The position numbers and the translations under genes were made by a program. From contig OZ242192.1 in NCBI GenBank assembly GCA_965205955.1, positions 806,001-870,000 on the forward strand: a DNA stretch of 64,000 nucleotides, given 5' to 3'. The DNA comes from G965202915 sp965205955. GTDB lineage: Bacteria; Pseudomonadota; Gammaproteobacteria; Eutrophobiales; Eutrophobiaceae. Shown piece after piece: positions 46,676-55,576 of the stretch. How positions within the stretch are numbered: position 1 is the stretch's first letter; each line of letters begins with the position of its first letter. Below the pieces are notes generated by a model. It had not been told where the DNA came from, did not search any database, and was given only the letters and a program-made list of their open reading frames with translations.

Positions 46676-49258
46676 ATGCAACTCAAAACCTACCAACAAA
46701 CCGCCCTCGATCAATTAGACCGCTGGATTGATGCGCTCAAAGAAGCTCGCCTGAACAGTGAAAAAGCGACCGATGTTCTTAAAAAACAGAAACTCGATAT
46801 TCCCGATGAACTTAAAAATTATCCGCTTACCGCATGGAACAACCTGAAAAAGCAAGGTGTTCTTCCCCGCATTACGAGAGACGGGGAAACTGTAGCCCCC
46901 GACTACATCCCCCGAACCGCCACATCCGGCGAACCCATCCCGCATGTCTGCATGAAAATCCCCACCGGCGGCGGCAAAACGCTGCTAGGTGTCGCCGCAC
47001 TCGAACGGCTCAAGCAAGGAGACACCGGCTTTGTCCTGTGGATTGTGCCGACCAAGGCGATTTATCAGCAGACCATTACGGCCTTCAAACACCGCGAGCA
47101 CCCGTACCGGGTGATGCTGGAAAGGGCCTCCGGCGGCAAGGTCAAGCTGCTTGAGAAAGACGACCGATTTACCCGGCAGGACGTGGAAAGCTATCTCTGC
47201 ATAATGATGCTGATGCTGCCGTCCGCAAACCGGCAGAAAGGAAAAGAATTTCTCAAGATATTCAGGGATAACGGCGGCTATACCTCGTTTTTCCCGGAAC
47301 AGGACGACGCAACTGCAAATCAAAAACTCGCTGAAGAATGTGGCGGCCTCGAGAAAAACAGCAGCGGCGATTGGATCAAACACAGCCTGATCAATGTGCT
47401 AAAGCAGGTTCGCCCGACGGTGATTTTGGACGAGGCGCACAAAGCGTATGGAAAGAAAGAAGAGGACAACAAAGAGTTTGTCAAATCCGTAAACCGACTC
47501 AACCCCCGCTTCGTACTGGAACTGTCCGCAACGCCAAAGACCGGCATCAGCAACATTCTGGTCAACATCGGTGGGACTGAGCTCAACAACGAGGAGATGA
47601 TCAAACTGCCGATAGAGATCCACAGTTACAGCAATTCCGACTGGAAATATACGCTTGCGGAAACCCAAAAGAAATTGAACCGGCTTGAACAAGAAGCGCA
47701 GAAACTGAAACAACGGGAAAACCGCTATGTCCGTCCGATTGCCGTGGTACGGGTTCAAAGAACAGCGAAAGAAAAGCAAGGGCAAACGTATACCGAAGAT
47801 GTGCGCAGGTACCTGATACAAAATCTCTCGGTACCGGAAAGATACATAAAGGTTCAGTCATCGGAACTGAAAGAGCTTGCGGGGGAGGATTTACTGAGTG
47901 AAATGAGCGAAGTCCGCTGGATTATCACCAAAGATGCGATCAAAGAAGGTTGGGACTGCTCGTTTGCCTATGTGCTGGCTTTGCTGGACAACACCACGGC
48001 GACAACAACCATTATGCAGATGACGGGACGGGTTATGCGCCAACCCCATGCGCGCCTGATTGACAAGTCCAACGCTTTGAACCGCTGCTATATCTACTGC
48101 TATAACAAGGACGTCGGCGAGGTGGTTGAAAGTGTCAAGAAAGGTTTGGAAAACGAGGGGCTTACCGGGTTGGGAGATGCCGCCATTGACGGTGGAAGCG
48201 CAAGCAACATCACCGCCCGAACAATCAAACGGCGTCGACTTTACCAGGACTTGAAAATCTTTCTGCCGCAAGTTCTACATCAAGACGGCAAGAAATGGCG
48301 CCCGATTGACTACGACCGCGACATACTCGGTGGTTTGGACTGGGAAGCAATTAACGCAGGCGAATCGGTAAATCTCGATGACAAAGAAACGATTGCGGAA
48401 AGAATAGCGACCGTTGAGATTCAAGGGGAAAACTTTGTTTCGGAAACGGAGATTGACACTGGCGAAAGTTTGACATTGGATTATTTTGTCCGGCGGTTGA
48501 TCGATACGGTTCCCAACCCGTGGCAGGCGGCGCGCATTGCGGCGGATTTTCTCCGACCGTACACCGGGGAAACCGGGGCGGATATGGCCAGGCTGCTGTA
48601 CAACCGCATCTATCTGGCGGAAATTTTGCGGCGGCGGTTGAAACAGGCGATCGACGAGAAAGCCGAATTACTGTTTCGCAGCAAGGTCAAATGGGATCAA
48701 ATCCGGTTTCGCTTGGAGGCCAATGTGGAGCTGGGGTATGAGATAAAAAAGTCGCTGGAGGTGATGGCTGCCGATGACGATGTGGCATTGCAGCATCAGG
48801 CCAGGCCAATGCAGTACAGTCTTTTCGAGCCGGTGTATGCCAAGGAATTTAACACCTTTGAAAAGGATTTTGCGCTGTATCTGGATCAAAGCGACGCAAT
48901 ACACTGGTGGCATCGAATCGCCGCACGGCAGGCTTATCATTTGCAAGGCTGGCGGCGGCAGCGCGTCTACCCCGACTTTGTCGCCTGTCAAAATGACAAC
49001 GGGAGGCTATTAATTTTGGAAACCAAAGGCCGGCACTTACAGGGCAACGAGGATACGCGCTACAAGGAAAAGCTGCTGGAAACGCTGGAGCGCACCTACC
49101 GGGATGCCCTGCACCGGGGGGAGTTAATCAGCGATCTATCGGACGGTTCCAAGTCGGATGCGTCCAAACCGGTCGGTTGCAAATCGGCGGTTTTCAGAAT
49201 GCTGTTTGAAGACAATTGGAGAGAAAAACTTGCGCCGTTGGTGGATGGACGGCAGTAA
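46676..49258 (+). CDS. res: Type III restriction enzyme subunit Res
   Basis: 860 residues. SF2 helicase motor: Walker A PTGGGKTLLG (~residue 97), DEAH-type box VILDEAHKAYG (~250), SATPKTGIS, and motif VI TIMQMTGRVMRQP (~450). C-terminal nuclease with PD...ETK: PDFVACQNDNGRLLILETKG (~765-785). Works with Mod as an ATP-driven nuclease that cuts between head-to-head unmethylated sites. The frame is complete and shows no damage, so the system could be active. It follows the DUF1828 gene without a gap. Confidence 0.93.
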   Translation: MQLKTYQQTALDQLDRWIDALKEARLNSEKATDVLKKQKLDIPDELKNYPLTAWNNLKKQGVLPRITRDGETVAPDYIPRTATSGEPIPHVCMKIPTGGGKTLLGVAALERLKQGDTGFVLWIVPTKAIYQQTITAFKHREHPYRVMLERASGGKVKLLEKDDRFTRQDVESYLCIMMLMLPSANRQKGKEFLKIFRDNGGYTSFFPEQDDATANQKLAEECGGLEKNSSGDWIKHSLINVLKQVRPTVILDEAHKAYGKKEEDNKEFVKSVNRLNPRFVLELSATPKTGISNILVNIGGTELNNEEMIKLPIEIHSYSNSDWKYTLAETQKKLNRLEQEAQKLKQRENRYVRPIAVVRVQRTAKEKQGQTYTEDVRRYLIQNLSVPERYIKVQSSELKELAGEDLLSEMSEVRWIITKDAIKEGWDCSFAYVLALLDNTTATTTIMQMTGRVMRQPHARLIDKSNALNRCYIYCYNKDVGEVVESVKKGLENEGLTGLGDAAIDGGSASNITARTIKRRRLYQDLKIFLPQVLHQDGKKWRPIDYDRDILGGLDWEAINAGESVNLDDKETIAERIATVEIQGENFVSETEIDTGESLTLDYFVRRLIDTVPNPWQAARIAADFLRPYTGETGADMARLLYNRIYLAEILRRRLKQAIDEKAELLFRSKVKWDQIRFRLEANVELGYEIKKSLEVMAADDDVALQHQARPMQYSLFEPVYAKEFNTFEKDFALYLDQSDAIHWWHRIAARQAYHLQGWRRQRVYPDFVACQNDNGRLLILETKGRHLQGNEDTRYKEKLLETLERTYRDALHRGELISDLSDGSKSDASKPVGCKSAVFRMLFEDNWREKLAPLVDGRQ

Positions 49259-49313
49259 GTTTTTTTGCTATGGTTTAACTGCTGCCGATTTACCACCCGT
49301 ACTATCGGATACC

Positions 49314-49342
49314 TTGGGGCACTAACAGAAAATAGGTATAAT
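49314..49342 (+). promoter_or_regulatory. Candidate sigma-70 promoter for the SDH-type protease gene
   Basis: TTGGGG, 17 bases, TATAAT (49337-49342), about 85 bases before the start of the protease gene. The -10 is perfect and the spacing ideal, so this gene pair is probably not only read through from res. Confidence 0.6.
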
Positions 49343-49428
49343 CAGATAATTCAATCAACGACATAGGAACGGTTGAAAACCGAAGAATAATTCGTGCAGC
49401 ACCTTTTTCACCAAACAAGAGAAAAAAC

Positions 49429-50283
49429 ATGCCGCCAAAAACAGAAACCATTCGCCCGGTATTTTCACTGGAAGATGTCTCAAAGGATTGGCTCAAGTCA
49501 AAACTGGCAGATATTGAGGAACATACTCAAAAAGACATTTTAACGATTTATGGTGACATTATTCCCGGTGTCGATATCCGCGTGCGTATAGCAATTGAAG
49601 GATTGGATGATCGAAAAGAAATCCTGCTGGTTATCTTGCACACTGATGGTGGAGTAGTCGAAGAAGTGCGAAATATTGTGCAGATTTTGCGACACCACTA
49701 TACGCATGTCCATTTTCTTGTGCCCGTATATGCCATGTCGGCGGGCACGGTACTTGCCCTTTCCGGAGACAAAATCTATATGGATTATTTTTCCAGATTG
49801 GGTCCGATTGATCCTCAACTTGTCACCGGAAATAGCAGGGTTCCAGCACTTTCATATCTGCGTCAATATGAAAAATTGATAGAAAAATCTCGCAAGGGTG
49901 AGCTTTCGTCTGCCGAATATGCCCTTCTGAATAAACTGGATTTGGCAGAGCTGCACCGAATTGAATTAGCGGCAGAACTTTCCATATCGCTCATTGAGGA
50001 TTGGTTGGTGAAATACAAGTTCAAGGATTGGAATAAAAGCGATGAAGAAAAGCAGAAAAGGGCCAAGGAAATTGCGCAGATGCTAAATGATCATAGAAAG
50101 TGGTACACTCATGGGTATAGTATCCACAAAGATATTCTGGAAAAAGATATTGGCTTGCAAATTGATGATTACAGTACTAACAGCGAACTCAAGAAGTCGG
50201 TATGGGAATATTTTTGGTCTTTGTCGGAGCATATTATCAAAGTAGGCGCCTCATCATTCATACACAGTCGGAGCTTCATATGA
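49429..50283 (+). CDS. Clp-fold serine proteinase of the SDH (serine dehydrogenase proteinase) family
   Basis: 284 residues. The ClpP-like core is visible: LLVILHTDGGVVEEV (oxyanion loop Gly-Gly), then VYAMSAGTVLALSGDKIYMD with the nucleophile Ser at residue 104, and SRLGPIDPQ. This matches the SDH_sah group, distant from SppA and ClpP. The N terminus is not a signal peptide, so it should be cytoplasmic or peripheral. Overlaps the next small gene as ATGA. Placed between a restriction system and a membrane operon; substrate unknown. Confidence 0.85.
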   Translation: MPPKTETIRPVFSLEDVSKDWLKSKLADIEEHTQKDILTIYGDIIPGVDIRVRIAIEGLDDRKEILLVILHTDGGVVEEVRNIVQILRHHYTHVHFLVPVYAMSAGTVLALSGDKIYMDYFSRLGPIDPQLVTGNSRVPALSYLRQYEKLIEKSRKGELSSAEYALLNKLDLAELHRIELAAELSISLIEDWLVKYKFKDWNKSDEEKQKRAKEIAQMLNDHRKWYTHGYSIHKDILEKDIGLQIDDYSTNSELKKSVWEYFWSLSEHIIKVGASSFIHSRSFI

Positions 50284-50477
50284 GCGAAATCGTAGAAAAT
50301 CGTTTTATCGAAGAGGTCAAAGCAATCCCACGCGACAACCCGGATATCGATATGAAATTGGTTCGAGAATGGCAAAGGATAGCGAAAATCCTTGAAAAAA
50401 TGCCGCCACCACCGGAATCAGGGACGACTGAACCATTGCACTTACAACCAATCCCGTTGCGGATGTTCAGACGATAG
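50280..50477 (+). CDS. Small partner of the SDH-type protease
   Basis: 65 residues from the ATG that overlaps the protease stop: MSEIVENRFIEEVKAIPRDN, DMKLVREWQRIAKILEKM and a proline-rich tail. No known domain. The 4-base overlap implies coupled translation and roughly fixed stoichiometry, as for a protease with an adaptor or inhibitor; that role is a guess from layout. Confidence 0.65.
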   Translation: MSEIVENRFIEEVKAIPRDNPDIDMKLVREWQRIAKILEKMPPPPESGTTEPLHLQPIPLRMFRR

Positions 50478-50497
50478 TTGCTCTTAAGGACATGACC

Positions 50498-50563
50498 ATG
50501 CCAACGAATAGAGGCGCCTACAAGTATTACTTCAAAAAAGGCAACAAAAAGGGTATTACATAA
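50498..50563 (+). pseudogene. Remnant of a small YKYxFKxGNK-type protein
   Basis: A 21-codon frame with AAGGA eight bases upstream reads GAYKYYFKKGNKKGIT then stop. I recall a family of about 65 residues whose start is of the form YKYHFKVGNKIVHxGIT followed by DLxRREAEHQ; here the segment between GNK and GIT is shortened and the rest is gone. Probably a decayed end of that gene. Confidence 0.35.
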
Positions 50564-50698
50564 TGATCTGGCCGGCGTGAAGCGGAGCACCGGGGCAAAT
50601 CAGAGTGAGGCAAAGGGCATATCAGGCATGTAGGAGGCATTGCAACGGATGGCCAGTCTTTCGACAGAATAGCAGAGAAACAGGCAGCCCCGCCGTCC

Positions 50699-53600
50699 TC
50701 AATCATACACCACCCGAAAGCCCAGCCCCAGCGAGCGATAGTCCAGCGGCACCAGCCGACCGGCGAAAATATTCGCCGTCTTCTGGCCGGGCAGCCGCCA
50801 GTTGCCGCCCTGCACCCACATCGCCAGCCCGCCGCCGTCCACCGACACACTGCGGGTCCACTCCGACAACCCGCCCGCCAAATCATGTATGCCGGCGGCA
50901 TTGCGATCCCTCGGCGTCTCGCCGCAGGCCGGCGGTCCGGTACGCGCCGCATCGCCGGTCACGGCGGCGCGCGGATCGTATTCGTTGCCCCACGGATAGG
51001 CGTACAGCGCCGGCCCTGCCGCCGCCCGCTGCCATTCCTCGCGGGTCGGCAGCCGCCCGCCGGCCCAGCGGGCAAAGGCATCCGCCGCCCACCAATTGAC
51101 GCCGCTGACCGGCAGATCGGGCTGCTCAAGCTGCGCCTCCCAGTCGGCGGGTATGTATGCGGTGTCACGCGGCTCGTTTTCATTGCCGAAAAATCCCCAC
51201 CTTACCAGCCGGTCGCCCAAAAACTGCCGGTAATCGCGGCGGCTGACCTCGCAACGGCCAATCCGCAACGCACGCGGCGCCTCCGGCTGTTGCAGTATGT
51301 TGACCGGCGGATTATCCGTCTCCGCGAGCAGCGCGGCCAAGCGCGGCAGCCGGGCCTCGGCCGGCATACCGGTCGGATGGCGCCCGCCGGGGATCTCAAC
51401 CGTGCGGATCTCCGCCCTCCATGCCGTCAGCGATGCCGGCGGCGCGTCATACACGCAGCGGAAGCCCAGGTGATGGCTTTTGATGGTCCCGTCAATCTCC
51501 AGCCAGGCGGCGCTCAGCGCATACAGTTGCCGCGCCTGCGCCCGGACGGCGGGCGCACCGTGCGCCCCCGGACGGCGCAATAAATCCGGCAAACTTGCGC
51601 TGCCACGGCTCCACTCCATGACATTGAAGCTCAGCCCGTCCACCCCTTCCGGCGATGCGGCCGCCGGATGGGTGCCGCAGACCTGCGCGGCGTTGCGGTC
51701 GGGATCGTGGTACGGCCACGGCTCGGCCTGCCATTCGTTGCCCCAGGCGTACAGCCGCCCCGCGCGCCCGGACGCCATCGCCTCCCACTCCTCGGCCCAC
51801 GGCAGCCGGCCGCCGGTCGCCTTGCAGTAGGCGCTCGCGCCGGCGTAGTTCATGCCGCTGGCGGGCGACTTGAGCAGGCCGGCAATCCGGTGCCCGGTGG
51901 AAACGCTTTTCAGGTCTTCCCCGGCGATGCCCTGAGCCCAGTTGTTGTGCGCCCACGCCGCAAAATTCTCAAAATCTTTCTGGCTGACCTCGCACACGTC
52001 GGCATGAAACGGGGCAATCTCACTCCAGCCGGGCGGGCGGGCCAGCCGCCGGCGCAGCTCCTGATCGGTGCGAATCACCCCGACGTGCTTTAACACAGCG
52101 GCATCAACCGCACGGGCACGCTCATCCTCGACCGGGCGGGCGCCGAGCGCCACCTCGACCGCGTCCTCGGCGCGCCCGAACAGGCCTTGCCACGTCAGCG
52201 CCAGCGACAACATCACCAGCCCGCACAGCAGCAGCGCCAGCACGCGGGCGCGCAGGTGGGCGGGGAAAACCCGCCGCAGCAGCAGCGCCAGCAGCCCCAG
52301 CCCCAGCAGCAGGTAGAGCGCAAACAGCAAGCCTCTGGCGCCCAGAATCGGCGCCGAGTGCGGATCGGACAGCGACACCCCATCCAACTGCGCCCGGCTG
52401 TTTTCCGGCTCGATCAGCAGCCGCCCGTTGGCATCGATCGACGAATACACAAAGCCGACAATGAAATCGTCAAACTCCGGCGCCACATATCCCACCGCCC
52501 GCCAGCGCGGCGTTTGCGGCTGCTGCTGTGACGGCAGCAGCAGCACCGAGCCCCAGCGCAGCGAAATTTGCAGTCCGGTCCAGATATCGGGGTGGGAATT
52601 AAGGCGGATAACCGGACGCGCTGCCGGCGGAAACGCACTGCCGGGGCGCACCCCGGACACCACCGCCGTATGCGACAGCATTTGGTTCGGCTCGATCGCC
52701 AGCGCGGTCGCAGTGCCGTCCTCGGCCTGCTCATGCAGCACGTGTAACGGCGCCGACGATGATTCCGCCACCAACTCCGGCCCCAGCGTTTCCCATTGCC
52801 GCACCAGCCGCTCAACAATAGCCCCTTCCTCCGCGCTCAGCCGCGCAGGCTCTGAAATCAACTCAATAAAGCGCCAGCGCAAATCGCGTATTTCCGCCAC
52901 CGGGGAAATGCCGGCATCTAAAACCGCTTGCAGCTCCGACGCAAACCGCAGCAGCGCCGCCACCGCCGCCCGCTTACCGGACGCGCTGTCGATTTCAAAA
53001 GGCAAATTCTCCTCTTCCAACTGCAGACTTTCCGGCGACGCCGAGCGCAGGCGAAACGCGACACCGGCAGCATTTTCGCGCCGCAACAAGCCCCGCCCGC
53101 TGGTGCGCGAATCGGGAAAATTTCCCGAGGCAAAGCTGCTGCTATCGCCCCCGCCGACGGCGCCGCTGCCCCTTCCGGCGGCACCGCTGCCCCCTCCCTC
53201 AGAACCGCTGCCCCCGCCCCCGCCAAAGCTGCCGGCAGCCGACCCGTCGCCGGCAACCGCACCGCCGGGCAGTTTGCCGTAACCGCCGCCGCCCGCACCG
53301 CCGCCGTCCTCGCCGTATTGCCAGCCGCCCTCGGCGCCGGAACCGCCGCCGCCCGCGCCGCCGCCGCCACCCAAAACGCCTTCCAGCAGCGCCAGCGACT
53401 CGCCGCCCGCCGCCGCGCCGGCACAATCCTTTGCGCTGACGCCGGGCGGGCAGCGGGCAGCGCTTTCACGCGCCAGCCGTGCGGGGATAAAGTGCCAGTG
53501 CTCGGGCACCGCCTCGTGGTCGCGCAAAATCGACATAGCGATATAAAACTGCGTAATATCGTAGACATCCACCCGCATCCGCTTTTTCGTATCGTCGGTC

Positions 53601-53989
53601 AGCGATTCCAGCCATCGATCCATCGGATTGCGCTGCTCGAGCAGCGCCCGCCGCGGCCACAGTGCGCCCGAATACAACTCGCGCACATAGTCGCGATGCA
53701 GCTCCAGTATCGGCAGGATGGACGGATCGAGCACAAGATCGAGCGGTGAATTTTCATAATCGTGCAGCACCGCCGGACGGCTTGCCGCCAGCCGGTTGAG
53801 CACCAGCGAAGTAGCGAAACTGCGGCTCATCACCGTGGCCACCTCCTTTGCCTGCTCGCTGTAGCGCTGCTCCTGCTCCACCCGGCCGGCAATACTGAAC
53901 ACAATCACGATCAGCAGCATCGCCGCGCCGTTGGCCAGGATATCCACCAGCGCCATGCCGGCGAAGTCGGGAAAGTGGCGGTGATTCAT
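50699..53989 (-). CDS. ExbD-like membrane anchor fused to Gly-rich linker and two FGE/sulfatase-modifying-factor-like domains
   Basis: 1096 residues from the ATG at 53989, which overlaps the upstream stop as ATGA. Layout: short cytoplasmic start; membrane helix FAGMALVDILANGAAMLLIV with Asp16 placed like the proton-carrying Asp of ExbD/TolR (PLVDV); a helical region; a low-complexity Gly/Ala/Ser stretch (~203-283); two more membrane helices (~545-605); then two FGE-fold domains, ~668-850 (YAWGNEWQ, HHLGFRCVYD) and ~900-1096 (VSGVNWWAADAFARWAGGRL, YPWGNEYD, LGLGFRVVYD). Neither domain shows the Cys pair of active formylglycine-generating enzyme, so binding rather than catalysis is likely. Very high GC. 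Last gene of the membrane operon. Confidence 0.75.
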   Translation of the reverse strand: MNHRHFPDFAGMALVDILANGAAMLLIVIVFSIAGRVEQEQRYSEQAKEVATVMSRSFATSLVLNRLAASRPAVLHDYENSPLDLVLDPSILPILELHRDYVRELYSGALWPRRALLEQRNPMDRWLESLTDDTKKRMRVDVYDITQFYIAMSILRDHEAVPEHWHFIPARLARESAARCPPGVSAKDCAGAAAGGESLALLEGVLGGGGGAGGGGSGAEGGWQYGEDGGGAGGGGYGKLPGGAVAGDGSAAGSFGGGGGSGSEGGGSGAAGRGSGAVGGGDSSSFASGNFPDSRTSGRGLLRRENAAGVAFRLRSASPESLQLEEENLPFEIDSASGKRAAVAALLRFASELQAVLDAGISPVAEIRDLRWRFIELISEPARLSAEEGAIVERLVRQWETLGPELVAESSSAPLHVLHEQAEDGTATALAIEPNQMLSHTAVVSGVRPGSAFPPAARPVIRLNSHPDIWTGLQISLRWGSVLLLPSQQQPQTPRWRAVGYVAPEFDDFIVGFVYSSIDANGRLLIEPENSRAQLDGVSLSDPHSAPILGARGLLFALYLLLGLGLLALLLRRVFPAHLRARVLALLLCGLVMLSLALTWQGLFGRAEDAVEVALGARPVEDERARAVDAAVLKHVGVIRTDQELRRRLARPPGWSEIAPFHADVCEVSQKDFENFAAWAHNNWAQGIAGEDLKSVSTGHRIAGLLKSPASGMNYAGASAYCKATGGRLPWAEEWEAMASGRAGRLYAWGNEWQAEPWPYHDPDRNAAQVCGTHPAAASPEGVDGLSFNVMEWSRGSASLPDLLRRPGAHGAPAVRAQARQLYALSAAWLEIDGTIKSHHLGFRCVYDAPPASLTAWRAEIRTVEIPGGRHPTGMPAEARLPRLAALLAETDNPPVNILQQPEAPRALRIGRCEVSRRDYRQFLGDRLVRWGFFGNENEPRDTAYIPADWEAQLEQPDLPVSGVNWWAADAFARWAGGRLPTREEWQRAAAGPALYAYPWGNEYDPRAAVTGDAARTGPPACGETPRDRNAAGIHDLAGGLSEWTRSVSVDGGGLAMWVQGGNWRLPGQKTANIFAGRLVPLDYRSLGLGFRVVYD

Positions 53990-54531
53990 TTCCCCTCTAC
54001 ATACCCCCGTATGTGGGCCGGGATATCGTTCAGGGAGACCGACTTCAGCAGCTCGGTGTCGGCAATCACCCAGCCGATAGTGACCGCCTGATCGGGCCAG
54101 AAATTGCGCAGGCACTCGCGCGCCTCGGCCATCACCGGCACACTACCCTCAAGCATGAAGAACACCAGTTGATCGCCCTTATTCTCATACACATTGCGGG
54201 CGTAATCGGAAAACGCCGAGCTGCCGCCCGGGCAGACGGCGCCCAGTTGCACCCGTTGCCCGGTTTCCACGATACGCAGCGCACCCGGAAACGTGATCAC
54301 CATAAAGCCGGAGCCCGACTTATCCTGCCGCTCTATGCGGTACAGCCCGTCCTCGCCCGCTTGCTCCAGACGCTCACGCGCCGCTTCGCCGGTGAACAGA
54401 TTGACCAGCACCAGAAAGACCAGCAATATACCGAAAAAACCGCCGAATATCGCCATCATCGGCACACTGTTTTCGAGATCGGCGGCGCCTCGTCCGCGGG
54501 CAGGTTTTCCGTTGCTACCGCTGCCGCGCAT
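53986..54531 (-). CDS. Single-pass membrane protein, divergent ExbD/MotB-like subunit lacking the membrane Asp
   Basis: 181 residues from the ATG at 54531. Basic N terminus, then LENSVPMMAIFGGFFGILLV and VLVNLF as the only membrane helix. The lead-in NSVP followed by the helix resembles ExbD (NVTP-LVDV), but the Asp position is Ala. The rest is a periplasmic alpha/beta domain with two Cys (in GAVCPGGSSAFSD and ARECLRNFW) that could form a disulfide. Overlaps the channel-like gene upstream by 17 bases and the FGE gene downstream by 4. Assignment rests on position next to the ExbB-like gene and topology. Confidence 0.65.
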   Translation of the reverse strand: MRGSGSNGKPARGRGAADLENSVPMMAIFGGFFGILLVFLVLVNLFTGEAARERLEQAGEDGLYRIERQDKSGSGFMVITFPGALRIVETGQRVQLGAVCPGGSSAFSDYARNVYENKGDQLVFFMLEGSVPVMAEARECLRNFWPDQAVTIGWVIADTELLKSVSLNDIPAHIRGYVEGK

Positions 54532-55576
54532 CTTTCCGCAGCCGCGCCTCGAGCACGGCAAACGCGCCTTCCTCATTACGCTGCACCAGCGTCAGCGCCA
54601 GCATCAGCACCACACTCAGCGACAGCGCGATCAGCGTAGTATCAAACGCAATCCCAAGCGGCGAGATCGCATCGCCCAAATCATTAGACAGCGCCGACAA
54701 GCCCGACTCGGACGACAGGATACGCCGGATGCCGTCCGCCGCCAGCGATATACCGAGCACCGTACCGATAAACCCCAGCACCGGCACCGCCCAGACGATG
54801 TAGCGCGGAATCAGATAAGACTGCTCCAGTGTCTGCCACAGCGCGCCGACAAACTCATCCACCCCCCCTTCCGCTGCCGCCGGCGCGCCGAAAGGCAGTT
54901 GGCGAGCGAGTACGCGGCGCAGCGCCCAGGTACTCCATGCCTTGCCGAGCAGCAGCAGCAGCCCCCAGAAGAACAGCAGCACCGTAGTCGGCGGAATCAC
55001 GCCGCGCTCCAGAAAGCGGTTAGAGACCGCCGGCACCCCGTACGGGCTTTCCGCCCACCACTCAAGCCCCATCAGAGAGCCGGAGCACAGCACCAACGAA
55101 GCGATCAAGCTCAGATAAAGCCCCGGCCCGGCAAACCATCCGGCCAACTGCCGGTCGGCGAACGGGCGCGAATCGGACGCGGCTCGCAGCCACAATGTTG
55201 CCGCGTACAGCGCGAGCGCAGCGACAAACAGCGGCGCCATACGCCCGGCCCACAACTGGCTGGAACCGGAGAAAATGATCTGCCACGCGGGAAAGGCGAG
55301 CGCCACTGCCACCGCAAACAGCGCAATTTCACAGATCGCCGCCAGGCAGCGAAACAATGCCGCCCGCTGCCCCGACACTCGTCTCACCGCGGCGACCGCA
55401 GCGGCGGCCAGCGCCAGCGCCGACAGCACGAACCACGAGGACAACCCCAGCACGTTCGCCAGGCTTACACAGACCGCAAAGAAAAGACCGAAGCACAGCG
55501 CCACTGCCGCCCTGCCGCTGGAAAAAACCCGCGCCAAACGGCTCGCATCGATCACCCGGAAGTCAGAAATAGCCAT
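54515..55576 (-). CDS. MotA/TolQ/ExbB-family proton-channel protein with extra N-terminal helices
   Basis: 353 residues and about eight membrane helices. The C-terminal third carries the family signature: IVWAVPVLGFIGTVLGISLA (~258-277) and LGDAISPLGIAFDTTLIALS (~296-315), matching the two pore helices of ExbB/TolQ, with Thr in FDTTL. Standard TolQ has three helices; the five or six additional N-terminal helices are unusual. Expected to form the proton-conducting ring of a force-generating complex with the ExbD-like products downstream. GC far above its left neighbours. Confidence 0.8.
   Translation of the reverse strand: MAISDFRVIDASRLARVFSSGRAAVALCFGLFFAVCVSLANVLGLSSWFVLSALALAAAAVAAVRRVSGQRAALFRCLAAICEIALFAVAVALAFPAWQIIFSGSSQLWAGRMAPLFVAALALYAATLWLRAASDSRPFADRQLAGWFAGPGLYLSLIASLVLCSGSLMGLEWWAESPYGVPAVSNRFLERGVIPPTTVLLFFWGLLLLLGKAWSTWALRRVLARQLPFGAPAAAEGGVDEFVGALWQTLEQSYLIPRYIVWAVPVLGFIGTVLGISLAADGIRRILSSESGLSALSNDLGDAISPLGIAFDTTLIALSLSVVLMLALTLVQRNEEGAFAVLEARLRKDARQR

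Noticed and set aside
50699..51300. C terminus of the FGE-like protein as a diversity-generating retroelement target
   Set aside because: DGR variable proteins have this fold and end, but there is no reverse transcriptase, no template repeat and no Asn-rich (AAY) variable region in the window.
52428..53749. Plus-strand frames opposite the Gly-rich region
   Set aside because: High-GC shadows of the minus-strand gene: proline and alanine runs, no start context.
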